Shown here: one piece after another, positions 43,615-52,689 of the stretch
How the letters are laid out: each line of letters starts with the position of its first letter
Position numbering within the stretch: the stretch's first letter is position 1
Assembly: GCF_041224425.1 (NCBI RefSeq)
Contig: NZ_JBGFGL010000075.1
Span: 62,001-126,000 of the forward strand
From: Psychroserpens sp041224425
Lineage (GTDB): Bacteria; Bacteroidota; Bacteroidia; Flavobacteriales; Flavobacteriaceae
Length of the DNA: 64,000 nucleotides
Direction of reading: 5' to 3'
The notes under the pieces: model-generated
The model's database searches: none
Told to the model about the DNA's origin: nothing
The model's input: only the letters and a program-made list of their open reading frames with translations
Translations under genes and position numbers: made by a program

Positions 43615-45003
43615 ATGTCCGAAATCAAAACAACCATAATTCCTGAAAAACAAACCTTTGCGACTATTAAAGGTGCATCGAAAGCCATAGATTATGAAGC
43701 GATATGTGCTTTTGTTGCTACTGGGTTTTTCTTGGATAATGATACTTATTGGACACATAAGAAAGTCCTTCGACCAGGAACAATAAATCAATTGGATGAT
43801 GAAGGAAACCTAATTTCATCTTCAAAATATTTTGAATGGTATCACAATCCAAATAAGAACTTAACTTTTGACGACTCTGTGGAGGCGTTTGGCGACTTGT
43901 TTGAACGAATCATTGCTGAGCAAGTTGATGATAAAAAGGTGATTTTACCTTTGTCTGGCGGACTTGACAGTAGAACACAAGCTGTCGCACTTAGTGCGTT
44001 AGGAAAAAAAGTTTCGGCCTATAGTTATGCTTTCAAAGGTGGTTACCCTGAACACAAAATAGGACGTAAAATTGCGAAACAATGCCATTTTGAATTTCAG
44101 GAGTTTCTTATCCAGCCAGAATATTTATGGGATGATATTGAGCAACTAGCCAAAATTAATGAGTGCTATTCTGAATTCACGCATCCAAGACAAATGGCAG
44201 TCATCAACCAATTTGAGCAAATGGGAGCGATTTTTAGTCTCGGACATTGGGGCGATGTGCTTTTTGATGATATGGGAGTTCCTGATAATCTAGACTTTGA
44301 ATCACAAATTGAAGTGCTCAAGAAAAAAATCATTAAGCCTTCAGGATTATTACTAGCAAAGAAGCTATGGAAGCATTTTCAATGTGATGGAAATTTTGAA
44401 GATTATTTACATGAACGCTTCAGTGATTTACATAAAAAAATTGACATTCAAAATAGTGCCAATGCGAGAATAAGGGCATTCAAAAGTGAATATTGGGCGC
44501 CGAGATGGACAAGTATCAATTTGAGTATTTTCAGTGAAGTAAGACCAATTACAGTGCCCTATTATCACAACGATATGTGCGAGTTTATATGCGAAATTCC
44601 AGAACAATTTCTTGCCAATAGAGCCATTCAAATTGAATACATCAAACGAAAGAACCCTAAGTTGGCACACATCGTTTGGCACCAACAAAAACCTTTCAAT
44701 CTCCACAATTACCAATATAATAAGTCGCCATATAATTTGCCTTACAGAGTGCTTTCCAAACTTAGCAGGATAGGCAAAGAGTTAATGGATAAACCTTTGA
44801 TACAACGCAATTGGGAAATGCATTTTTTAGGAGAATCCAATCAAGAGCGTTTAAAGCATTATTTATTTCAAAGTGATTTTATTCCGAAGGATTTAGCCCT
44901 TAATGTCCTTGATGAATTCAATACTAAGGACCAGGTCTTTCATGCGCATGCTTTAAGTACGTTATTGACCTTAAGTTTATGGGATAAATTATACAACGAT
45001 TAG
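43615..45003 (+). CDS. Asparagine synthase-related protein lacking the glutaminase domain
   Basis: The 462-residue protein has the synthase domain (PP-loop LPLSGGLDSRTQA near residues 110-122, SLGHWGDVLFDDMG near 205) but no N-terminal Cys2 glutaminase; its first 90 residues only resemble the tail of that domain (LRPGTINQLDDEGN). It therefore cannot use glutamine by itself and may use free ammonia or another amine, or get ammonia from a partner. It lies in the middle of a glycosyltransferase run. Its role in the glycan is inferred from position only. Confidence 0.85.
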   Translation: MSEIKTTIIPEKQTFATIKGASKAIDYEAICAFVATGFFLDNDTYWTHKKVLRPGTINQLDDEGNLISSSKYFEWYHNPNKNLTFDDSVEAFGDLFERIIAEQVDDKKVILPLSGGLDSRTQAVALSALGKKVSAYSYAFKGGYPEHKIGRKIAKQCHFEFQEFLIQPEYLWDDIEQLAKINECYSEFTHPRQMAVINQFEQMGAIFSLGHWGDVLFDDMGVPDNLDFESQIEVLKKKIIKPSGLLLAKKLWKHFQCDGNFEDYLHERFSDLHKKIDIQNSANARIRAFKSEYWAPRWTSINLSIFSEVRPITVPYYHNDMCEFICEIPEQFLANRAIQIEYIKRKNPKLAHIVWHQQKPFNLHNYQYNKSPYNLPYRVLSKLSRIGKELMDKPLIQRNWEMHFLGESNQERLKHYLFQSDFIPKDLALNVLDEFNTKDQVFHAHALSTLLTLSLWDKLYND

Positions 45004-45039
45004 TATCTTTATCACCGAGTTGTAAATGTGATTTATTGA

Positions 45040-46131
45040 ATGCCAACCAAGAAAATTAAAATATTATATACCATCCCAAATTTTGATACTGCAGGTAGTG
45101 GAAAAGTGGTTTACGACTTGGTCAATGGTCTCGATAAAACCAAGTTTGATATTGAAATAGCATGCACTCATGATAGAGGCGATTTTTTTAAAACGGTTGA
45201 AAAATTAGGATGTCCCATCCATATTTTTGACACTAAAACGGTATATCGACCTTATTATTCCTTATGGTCTAGATTGAAGCCTATTTCAAGATTCTATAAA
45301 AAGAATGGCTATCATATTATTCATTCTTGGCAGTGGAGTAATGACTGGACGGAAGCACTTGCTGCGAGATTGGTTGGTAAAAAATGGATTTACACCAAAA
45401 AAGCCATGGGCTTCAATAAGCATTGGAAAATAAAAAGTGTTTTGGCCAATTTTATTATTACCATTAATGATGAAATGAAGGCTTATTTTCCGAGGAAAAA
45501 ATCCCAAAAACTTATTCCTTTAGGAATCGATACGGCTTATTACAATCCGGAATTATTTGAAAAGCAATCCAACGATTTTTTTGACATCATAACGGTTGCC
45601 AATCTCGTTCCTGTTAAAGGGATTGAGGTTTTGATTAAGGCCGTTCACCATTTAAATGACCAACGAATCCGCCTTAGTATTCTTGGTGATCATGCCAATG
45701 CCTATGGAACTAAAATGCAAGAACTTTGTGAAAGTTTAAACATGTCTGGTCAAGTTAGGTTTTTAGGAAAACAGATGGATGTGAGACCTTATGTGGCAAA
45801 ATCTAATTTGTATGTAATTCCTACTTTGGATGAAGGACGAAAAGAAGGAATGCCAATGGCGTTGGTTGAAGCGATGAGTATGGGAATTCCAATTCTGGGT
45901 TCAGAGGTTACAGGTATTAAATTTGTGCTTAAAGACTTTAAGGAATTATTGTTTCGAGCTGGAGATTATAAGTCGCTTGCAGATAAAATCACAAGCATAC
46001 AAAAAATGACTGCAGTTGAACGCCAAGTATTAGGTGCTAACTTGAGATCCTATTGTATTGATAATTTCGGTATGGAAAAGTTCATAAGCGCACATGAAGC
46101 ATTGTATTTTAATCTTGTTGGCAGTAATTAA
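45040..46131 (+). CDS. GT4-family glycosyltransferase
   Basis: The 363-residue protein is a GT-B retaining enzyme: N-terminal YTIPNFDTAGSGKVVYDLVN, the mid-protein VANLVPVKGIEVLIKAV and the donor-binding E-x7-E region DEGRKEGMPMALVEAMSMGI near residue 270. The next ATG overlaps its stop (TAATG). A TATCTTTA sequence at 45004-45011 resembles a -7 element but has no -33 partner. Confidence 0.92.
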   Translation: MPTKKIKILYTIPNFDTAGSGKVVYDLVNGLDKTKFDIEIACTHDRGDFFKTVEKLGCPIHIFDTKTVYRPYYSLWSRLKPISRFYKKNGYHIIHSWQWSNDWTEALAARLVGKKWIYTKKAMGFNKHWKIKSVLANFIITINDEMKAYFPRKKSQKLIPLGIDTAYYNPELFEKQSNDFFDIITVANLVPVKGIEVLIKAVHHLNDQRIRLSILGDHANAYGTKMQELCESLNMSGQVRFLGKQMDVRPYVAKSNLYVIPTLDEGRKEGMPMALVEAMSMGIPILGSEVTGIKFVLKDFKELLFRAGDYKSLADKITSIQKMTAVERQVLGANLRSYCIDNFGMEKFISAHEALYFNLVGSN

Positions 46132-46982
46132 TGGCAAACTTTAATAAACATATTGTCATTGTTGGAACTGCTAGAAGCGGTACAAGTTGGTTAAGTGAAA
46201 CCATCGCAAGGCAACATAGGTATCGAATGCTTTTTGAACCAGAACATGAAACACGAACAAAGCGTGGCTATTTGATTTGTGATCAATGGATTGAAACAAG
46301 ATCTGAAGCAGAAGAAGCTTATCGGTATTTACGTCAGGTGTTTCAAAACCGAGTCGATTGCGATTGGATAGCACAAAATAGCAATCGGAAATACAAAAGG
46401 CATCTGTTGCCATTCATACCTAAAATGTTTGTCATCAAGTTCGTAAGGGCGAATTTAAGTGCACAATTCATCAATGAGACATTTCATATTCCAGTTGTTC
46501 ATATCATAAGAAACCCTTACGATGTGATCAGGTCACAACAACAAGTCAGTTTTCCTTGGCTTTTTGATCTCTCCATTTTTTCAAAACAAGACAAATTGGT
46601 CGACAAGATTATGGAAACCTTTAACTATGATATTAGACGTTATTCAAACCTAAACCCTATTGAACAGCTGACTTTAAGATGGTGTATTGAAAATGTACTT
46701 CCTTTGGAAGTCCTTGGAGGTTACACAAGGCAGTCCAAAATCATAAAATATGAAGACCTTTCAAGAGACTTGAATGTCTTTCTTGAATTATGTCATCAAT
46801 TTTCATTGGAGCCCATATCAAATGTGAAGGAATTCTACAGAACGCCTTCAAGTAAAACACATCCTGACAGTCAGATCATCACCCAAAAAAATAAGGCCAA
46901 GAATACATTTTCAGTTTCAGAAAGAAAAGCCATTAATAATTTATTGGATATCTTTGAAACGGAATTATATCCAAGGGAATAA
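46131..46982 (+). CDS. Sulfotransferase family protein (third of three)
   Basis: The 283-residue protein has the PAPS 5'-phosphosulfate loop VGTARSGTSWLSE (residues 11-23) and the 3'-phosphate-binding IIRNPYDVIRSQ near residue 125, the clearest sulfotransferase signature in the locus. The C-terminus has the KYEDLSRD motif near residue 205. ATG 46131 shares its first base with the stop of the GT4 gene upstream. It differs in sequence from the other two sulfotransferase-like proteins, so each may act at a different position. Confidence 0.9.
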   Translation: MANFNKHIVIVGTARSGTSWLSETIARQHRYRMLFEPEHETRTKRGYLICDQWIETRSEAEEAYRYLRQVFQNRVDCDWIAQNSNRKYKRHLLPFIPKMFVIKFVRANLSAQFINETFHIPVVHIIRNPYDVIRSQQQVSFPWLFDLSIFSKQDKLVDKIMETFNYDIRRYSNLNPIEQLTLRWCIENVLPLEVLGGYTRQSKIIKYEDLSRDLNVFLELCHQFSLEPISNVKEFYRTPSSKTHPDSQIITQKNKAKNTFSVSERKAINNLLDIFETELYPRE

Positions 46983-47000
46983 TAGACACCATAGCAATCA

Positions 47001-48068
47001 ATGAAATTATACTATCCCAAGTCTTTACTTTTTCAAAATTCAAAAAGTAGATCTGCTTTATTTCCTTTATTGAAAGTATTTCTGAAATCGGATGGATTTG
47101 TTCCAGATCCTGCTTCCACAACGTTTAATATACCAGATCAAGAGATGCAATTGGTAGATCAGATTGAAGATGCTGATATTTTGATATTACCAATGTCTTG
47201 GGACTATTATGTTAATGAAGGAAAGGTTAATGTAGCTCAAGAGTTTATTTTGAATATGGCAGAAACCCATAAACCGGTTGTCATTTTTATGTCTGGCGAT
47301 TTTGGAGTTAAAATGAAAGATTTCAAAAACGTTACTGTGTTTCGATATAGTGGGTATCAAAACAAATTACCGAAATCGCATGTAGGTTTGCCTGCTTTTA
47401 TAAGAGATCCTTTGGAGCGTTATTACAATTCAGAAACGGTGATGCTTAAAGACTATGATGCAATGCCAACCGTTGGTTTTTGCGGACAAGCATCTGATTC
47501 GTTTTCAAATAGATTAAAAGAATCGGCTAAAGTCATGGTTCGAAATATGCGTTATTATTTAAGGCTTTCGACTTTAAGTCCGCAAACAATCGAATCTACA
47601 TCCTATAACCGTTACAAACTGATAAAACTAGTTCAGAAGTCGAGAAAACTAAAATCAAATTTTCTTATCAGAAGTCAATATGGCGCAGGAATAAAACATG
47701 GAAGAGGAGCCACTAAGGTTGCCGAGGAGTATTTTGAAAACACCAATACTTCAGATTATATTCTGTGTTATAGAGGCGCTGGTAATTTTTCAGTAAGGTT
47801 TTATGAAACTTTGGCTATGGGAAGAATTCCAGTGTATATCAATACCGATGGGTTTTTACCCTTGGCGAATCAAGTAGATTGGAACAATCATGTGGTATGG
47901 ATCGAACGTTCAGAAATAAAATCCTTGACATCAAAAATTTCAGATTTCCATAACGCTCTTGGGAAAGATGGTTTTTTAGAGATTCAAAAGAGAAATCGCG
48001 ACCTTTGGAAGAATGAACTCAATTTATGGAGCTTCTTTTACAAGGCTTTTCAAAACATTCAAAAATAA
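47001..48068 (+). CDS. Exostosin-family (GT47-like) glycosyltransferase
   Basis: The 355-residue protein has the exostosin pattern: DADILILPMSWDYY near residue 54, MPTVGFCGQAS near 153 and the diagnostic DYILCYRGAGNFSVRFYETL, then AMGRIPVYINTD, near 250-280. In animals exostosins make heparan sulfate; bacterial members occur in O-antigen and capsule loci, with activities that are mostly undefined. Neighbouring sulfotransferases make the resemblance to sulfated-glycan machinery suggestive, but this is inference. Confidence 0.85.
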   Translation: MKLYYPKSLLFQNSKSRSALFPLLKVFLKSDGFVPDPASTTFNIPDQEMQLVDQIEDADILILPMSWDYYVNEGKVNVAQEFILNMAETHKPVVIFMSGDFGVKMKDFKNVTVFRYSGYQNKLPKSHVGLPAFIRDPLERYYNSETVMLKDYDAMPTVGFCGQASDSFSNRLKESAKVMVRNMRYYLRLSTLSPQTIESTSYNRYKLIKLVQKSRKLKSNFLIRSQYGAGIKHGRGATKVAEEYFENTNTSDYILCYRGAGNFSVRFYETLAMGRIPVYINTDGFLPLANQVDWNNHVVWIERSEIKSLTSKISDFHNALGKDGFLEIQKRNRDLWKNELNLWSFFYKAFQNIQK

Positions 48069-48139
48069 TTTTATATTGTTTTTTGATTATCTTAATATTG
48101 ACCAATCATTAACAGCAATCCTAGACCTTAATCAATAAA

Positions 48140-49318
48140 ATGGGCCATCGCTTAAAAGTAGCCATATTTTCTGGAGTTATTCCTTCTTCAACTTTTATTG
48201 AAAGACTCATCAATGGATTGGCTTTAAGTGATGACATCGAAGTGCAAATGTTTGGAATGCTTCAATCCAAAACCCAATATGGCAAGCAAATTAAAGTTTT
48301 TGGTTATCGAAACAACAAATGGAGTAAGCTGATCCTTCTTCTTAAGTATACTGTGTTACTGACGCTTTTTAAAAGAAAAGCTAAAAACAAATTAGACCAG
48401 TTACTCAAGTCGGAAAACCGTTTAACTCTACTAAACAGACTGAAATTTTATCCTGTGCTTTGGCATCAACCACATATTTTCCATTTGCAGTGGGCTAAAG
48501 GTTTGAAAGATTGGATTTGGGTTAGAGATTTTGATATGAAATTAGTATTGAGCTTAAGAGGTACTCAAATAAACCAATCGCCTGTGGCAGATAAGGAATT
48601 GGCAAACGATTATAAATCGCTCTTTCCTCATGTTGATGCATTTCATTCCGTTTCTAAAGATATTGCTGAACAAGCGCAAAAGTATGCGGCTAAAAAAGAA
48701 AACATAAAGGTTATTTATAGTGGTATCGAACCTATGACATTGCAAAAAAGTCAAAAAAAGGAATCTAATGTTCTTAAAATTATTTCAGTTGGAAGACCAC
48801 ATTGGGTTAAAGGCTATACCTATGCCTTAGATGCTTGTAAACTATTAAAGGATAAAAGCTTCAATTTTGAATATACAATCATTGGTGCCTCAAAGAATAT
48901 TGAATTGGCATATCAAATACAAGATTTAGGTTTGCAGGATTGCGTAAAGTTATTTGATACAATGCCATTCGAAAAAGTACAGCAAGCTATTTGCAATTCT
49001 GATTTGTTCCTTTTGCCAAGTTTGAATGAAGGATTGGCTAATGTAGTATTGGAATCAATGATGCATAAAACCCTTGTACTCACAACAGATTGTGGAGGGA
49101 TGTCAGAAGTTGTTTCAGAAAGCATCAACGGATTTATAGTGCCTATACGTGATTCTAAAGCGATGTCTGAAAAAATATTGGAAATCAGTATACTTTCGGA
49201 AGCTGAGCGAAAAAAATTAACAGAAAATGCCTTTACAACTGTAAGAGAGCAGCATAACACGAAGCAAATGATTAACGGAATGCTTCAACTATATAAAGAG
49301 TTACATGATGCCAAATAG
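48140..49318 (+). CDS. GT4-family glycosyltransferase (tandem paralogue 1)
   Basis: The 392-residue GT-B enzyme has the IISVGRPHWVKGYTYALDA motif near residue 215, EYTIIGASKN, and the donor site SLNEGLANVVLESMMHKTLV near 290. The C-terminal half is closely similar to that of the next gene (HWxKG-x2-Y-x-L, LLKD, YTIIG), so the two are probably duplicates. Its end overlaps the next start by 14 bases. Confidence 0.92.
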   Translation: MGHRLKVAIFSGVIPSSTFIERLINGLALSDDIEVQMFGMLQSKTQYGKQIKVFGYRNNKWSKLILLLKYTVLLTLFKRKAKNKLDQLLKSENRLTLLNRLKFYPVLWHQPHIFHLQWAKGLKDWIWVRDFDMKLVLSLRGTQINQSPVADKELANDYKSLFPHVDAFHSVSKDIAEQAQKYAAKKENIKVIYSGIEPMTLQKSQKKESNVLKIISVGRPHWVKGYTYALDACKLLKDKSFNFEYTIIGASKNIELAYQIQDLGLQDCVKLFDTMPFEKVQQAICNSDLFLLPSLNEGLANVVLESMMHKTLVLTTDCGGMSEVVSESINGFIVPIRDSKAMSEKILEISILSEAERKKLTENAFTTVREQHNTKQMINGMLQLYKELHDAK

Positions 49319-50504
49319 TAAGACTACATCTCAAACCATTGGTATCGTTTTATCAACAGTACCAAGATACTCTGAGACTTTTTTTAGGAATAAAATCAAA
49401 GGTCTTCAAGAAAATGGTTTTGATGTGGTGTTGTTTGTGGATTATGTTGAGGAAGGTGATTTGGATTTTCCTTGTACTGTGATCGCTTCGGCTAATTATA
49501 ACTCCAGTCGATTGAAATCACTTTCAAACATTACTAAGGCTTTATTTAAAAGTATTTTTAGCCATCCAAAAACAAGTATTCGCTTTCTACGTCTCGAAAG
49601 AAAAGACGGTCTGTCACTAAAGAATAGTTTGCGTAATACGATTGTCAACGAATTTTTATTGCGAAAAAAAATAGATTGGTTGCATTTTGGATTTGGAATG
49701 CTGTCAAGCAATCGGGAAAATATTGCTCAAGCCATTGCTGCTCAAATGGCGGTGAGTTTTAGAGGTTTCGATTTGTATCTTTCACCACTGAAACACAAAG
49801 GTTGTTACCAACGTTTGTTTTTGAAAGAAGTAAAGTATCACGTGCTTTCTCATGAGATGAAAACTGATTTGAAAGCCCAAGGAATTCAGTCTGAAAATAT
49901 TATTGTGATTCCACCAGCGATAAATGTTGACTTTTTTCAATCTGACGGGAATGTAAAAAAAGAAGCATCCATACAATTGGTCACTGTTGCAAGGCTACAC
50001 TGGAAAAAAGGTTTGGAGTATACGCTTGAAGCCATTCGCTTACTGAAAGATAGTAATATCGATTTTCATTATACAATTATTGGTGAAGGATCAGAATATG
50101 AAAGGTTACAGTTTGCTACGCATCAATTGAATGTTCAAGATCATGTTACTTTTACTGGAAAATTACCTCAAACGGAAGTTAAGAAGTATCTAGAGTCATC
50201 ACATATATATTTACAATATAGTATTCAAGAGGGATTTTGTAATTCGGTTTTAGAAGCACAAGCCATGGGACTCTTGTGTATTGTGTCTAATGCGGAAGGT
50301 TTGAGCGAGAATGTTCTCGATCAAAAAACAGGATGGGTCGTTCCTAAGAGACAACCTGAACTATTAGCACAAAAAGTACAAGAGGTCATTCGTTTAAATC
50401 CTCAGGAAAAACGAGCTATTAAAGAGGTTGCAATAAAGCGGGTTCGAGAGGAATTTAACTTAGAACAACAGAATGAAGCATTTTTTAAGTTCTACAATCG
50501 CTAA
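49305..50504 (+). CDS. GT4-family glycosyltransferase (tandem paralogue 2)
   Basis: The 399-residue GT-B enzyme starts at ATG 49305 (49308 is also possible), inside the end of its paralogue. It has LVTVARLHWKKGLEYTLEA near residue 227, YTIIGEGSEYERL and the donor motif SIQEGFCNSVLEAQAMGLLC near 307. Compared with its neighbour the catalytic half is conserved, while the acceptor half (residues 1-200) has diverged, which suggests a different acceptor. Confidence 0.92.
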   Translation: MMPNSKTTSQTIGIVLSTVPRYSETFFRNKIKGLQENGFDVVLFVDYVEEGDLDFPCTVIASANYNSSRLKSLSNITKALFKSIFSHPKTSIRFLRLERKDGLSLKNSLRNTIVNEFLLRKKIDWLHFGFGMLSSNRENIAQAIAAQMAVSFRGFDLYLSPLKHKGCYQRLFLKEVKYHVLSHEMKTDLKAQGIQSENIIVIPPAINVDFFQSDGNVKKEASIQLVTVARLHWKKGLEYTLEAIRLLKDSNIDFHYTIIGEGSEYERLQFATHQLNVQDHVTFTGKLPQTEVKKYLESSHIYLQYSIQEGFCNSVLEAQAMGLLCIVSNAEGLSENVLDQKTGWVVPKRQPELLAQKVQEVIRLNPQEKRAIKEVAIKRVREEFNLEQQNEAFFKFYNR

Positions 50505-50588
50505 AATTTCTTCAGCTTTTTAGGGAAACTCTAAGGTTTTTTGTCGCATTATATCTAATATTGTAATCTTTAGGAGCTATAAATCACT

Positions 50589-51317
50589 ATGACAACATAC
50601 GAATTCTTTAGATGGGTTACTTTTCCAATCATGCCCACACATTTAGTTACTGTAAGAAACGATATAAAACGTCTTTTAAAATTAAGCAGTAAAAAACCTT
50701 CTGTATTAGATGTTGGTGGAAGAAAATCTCCATATACGATCCATCTTCCAATGGATGTGACCTTATTAGATGTTCCTCAAGAATCAGGTACTCGAGAAAC
50801 ACTTAATTTAGGCTTTACAGAAGATATACTAAGTACCATCCAAAAAAAGCGAAGCAATATTAAGAATTTGGTCATTCAAGATATGACGAAATCCAATTTA
50901 CCAGATGAATCTTATGATGCGGTTGTCTGTATTGAAGTCATTGAACATGTTGAAGAAGATGATGTATTTGTAAAAAACATTTCTAAAGTCATCAATACAA
51001 ATGGTTGGGCTTATTTTACAACACCTAACGGTGACTATATCAAAAATGAAGGTCCGAATAAAAATCCTGATCATGTAAGGCATTATACGAGAGCAGATTT
51101 AAAAGCGCTTTTGGAAAAATATTTTACGAATGTCGATGTGCATTATGCGGTTAAAACAGGAAAATATCGTGTACAAGGATTGAAAAGCTTTAGTGTTAGT
51201 AGGCCATGGAGTACATTAAAATCCATCGTGTCAAATATCATCAACCGTTTTCAGTCCAAAGGTGTTGAAGATACGGCCAAGGAAACAGCACATCTCATTG
51301 CCATAGCATATAAATGA
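50589..51317 (+). CDS. SAM-dependent methyltransferase (Methyltransf_11 type)
   Basis: This 242-residue protein has SVLDVGGRKSPYTIHLP as motif I (near residue 37), LLDVPQESG, and ESYDAVVCIEVIEHVEEDD near 110, followed by GWAYFTTPNGD, the usual class I methyltransferase order. It may modify a sugar or chain end. An 84-base gap precedes it, with no clear promoter. Confidence 0.88.
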   Translation: MTTYEFFRWVTFPIMPTHLVTVRNDIKRLLKLSSKKPSVLDVGGRKSPYTIHLPMDVTLLDVPQESGTRETLNLGFTEDILSTIQKKRSNIKNLVIQDMTKSNLPDESYDAVVCIEVIEHVEEDDVFVKNISKVINTNGWAYFTTPNGDYIKNEGPNKNPDHVRHYTRADLKALLEKYFTNVDVHYAVKTGKYRVQGLKSFSVSRPWSTLKSIVSNIINRFQSKGVEDTAKETAHLIAIAYK

Positions 51318-51363
51318 TAAGCGTTTGTACTAGAAGATAAAATTGAAAACAGGAGCGTAATCT

Positions 51364-52689
51364 ATGCCATTCGAATTCTTAAAATATCTTCAACCAACTC
51401 ATTACTTTCGGTTATTCACTAAATCGAACAAATCGGTGTTTCCAGTGGTTAATGATTTACCTGAAGTTATACATGTAGAATTGGAAGCAGATAAACACTA
51501 TCAGTCTTCTCAAGCTAAGGATTATGATTTGTCATGGCAAGCCATTCAAAAAGGATATATTGGTGAAGCGAATCTTTATACAGATTTTGCTAAGCTTCCA
51601 GTAATTGATAATTATCGTTTTATTCGAAAAAACTTTCATGGCGCTTGGGTATTTTATGTGCTTGTTTTACGTTTATTCTCTTTCAAAAATCCATTCGTTG
51701 AGTTCTCAAGTTGGTATAAAACCAAATCTGTGAAGAGGTTAAACATTGAGCCTATTCAATCGTATGATGCAGACTTTGCTAATTACAGGTCAGAACTCTT
51801 AGAAAGAAATCCTATTGTTAGTGTTATTATACCAACCTTGAACAGATATGAATACCTCAAAGATATTCTGAAAGATTTGGAATTGCAGGATTTTAAGAAT
51901 TTTGAAGTGATTGTAGTAGATCAATCAGATGCATTCGATAGGTCATTCTATAATGATTATGATTTGGATATTCAATTGATTCATCAAAAGGAAAAAGCGC
52001 TGTGGTTAGCTAGAAATACAGCTATTCAAAAGGCTAGAGGCGAGTTTATTGCTTTGTCTGAAGATGATGTTCGCATTCAATCAGATTGGATAACTACACA
52101 CTTAAAGTGTCTTGACTTTTTTAACGCTGAGGTGTCTGCTGGTGTTTTTTATCCGGAAAATAAAGGGATTCCTAAAGATCGCTCGTTTTTTGCGGTTGCT
52201 TCTCAGTTTGCAACAGGAAATGCAATGCTATACAAAAGCGTATTTGAACAAGTCGGATTATTCGATAGACAATTTGAAAAACAACGGATGGGAGATGGTG
52301 AATTCGGGATGCGACTGTATTTAGCAGATATCAAAAGTATTTCAAACCCAAAAGCATCCTGTGTCGATGTGAAAGCAGGAGTTGGCGGATTGAGAGAAAT
52401 GGGAAGTTGGGATGCCTTTAGACCGTCAAACTTTTTTGCACCAAGACCCATACCAAGTGTTTTGTATTTTTTCAGACGTTATTTTGGGAAGACGCCTTCA
52501 CGATTGGCATTATTGCGAATGGTACCATTATCCATCTTTCCGTATCAGTTTAAAAAAAATAAACCCTTATTGCTAATAGGTGTTTTAATATCCATATTGT
52601 TGTTACCTATTGTTTGTTACCAGGTATCTAAATCTTGGTACTTAGCAACTAAAAAAATCAATGAAGGTCCGATAATTCCAAAATTGTAG
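51364..52689 (+). CDS. GT2-family glycosyltransferase with N-terminal extension and C-terminal membrane segment
   Basis: The 441-residue protein has about 145 residues before the GT2 domain, which begins VSVIIPTLNRYEYLKDILKD, with VVDQSDAFD and the metal site SEDDVRIQSDW near residue 225. A hydrophobic segment near 400-420 (LLIGVLISILLLPIVCY) anchors the C-terminus. The N-terminal extension is similar to leader regions of other glycan-locus GT2 enzymes, but I cannot name it. The last base of its TAG is the first base of the next GTG. Confidence 0.87.
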   Translation: MPFEFLKYLQPTHYFRLFTKSNKSVFPVVNDLPEVIHVELEADKHYQSSQAKDYDLSWQAIQKGYIGEANLYTDFAKLPVIDNYRFIRKNFHGAWVFYVLVLRLFSFKNPFVEFSSWYKTKSVKRLNIEPIQSYDADFANYRSELLERNPIVSVIIPTLNRYEYLKDILKDLELQDFKNFEVIVVDQSDAFDRSFYNDYDLDIQLIHQKEKALWLARNTAIQKARGEFIALSEDDVRIQSDWITTHLKCLDFFNAEVSAGVFYPENKGIPKDRSFFAVASQFATGNAMLYKSVFEQVGLFDRQFEKQRMGDGEFGMRLYLADIKSISNPKASCVDVKAGVGGLREMGSWDAFRPSNFFAPRPIPSVLYFFRRYFGKTPSRLALLRMVPLSIFPYQFKKNKPLLLIGVLISILLLPIVCYQVSKSWYLATKKINEGPIIPKL

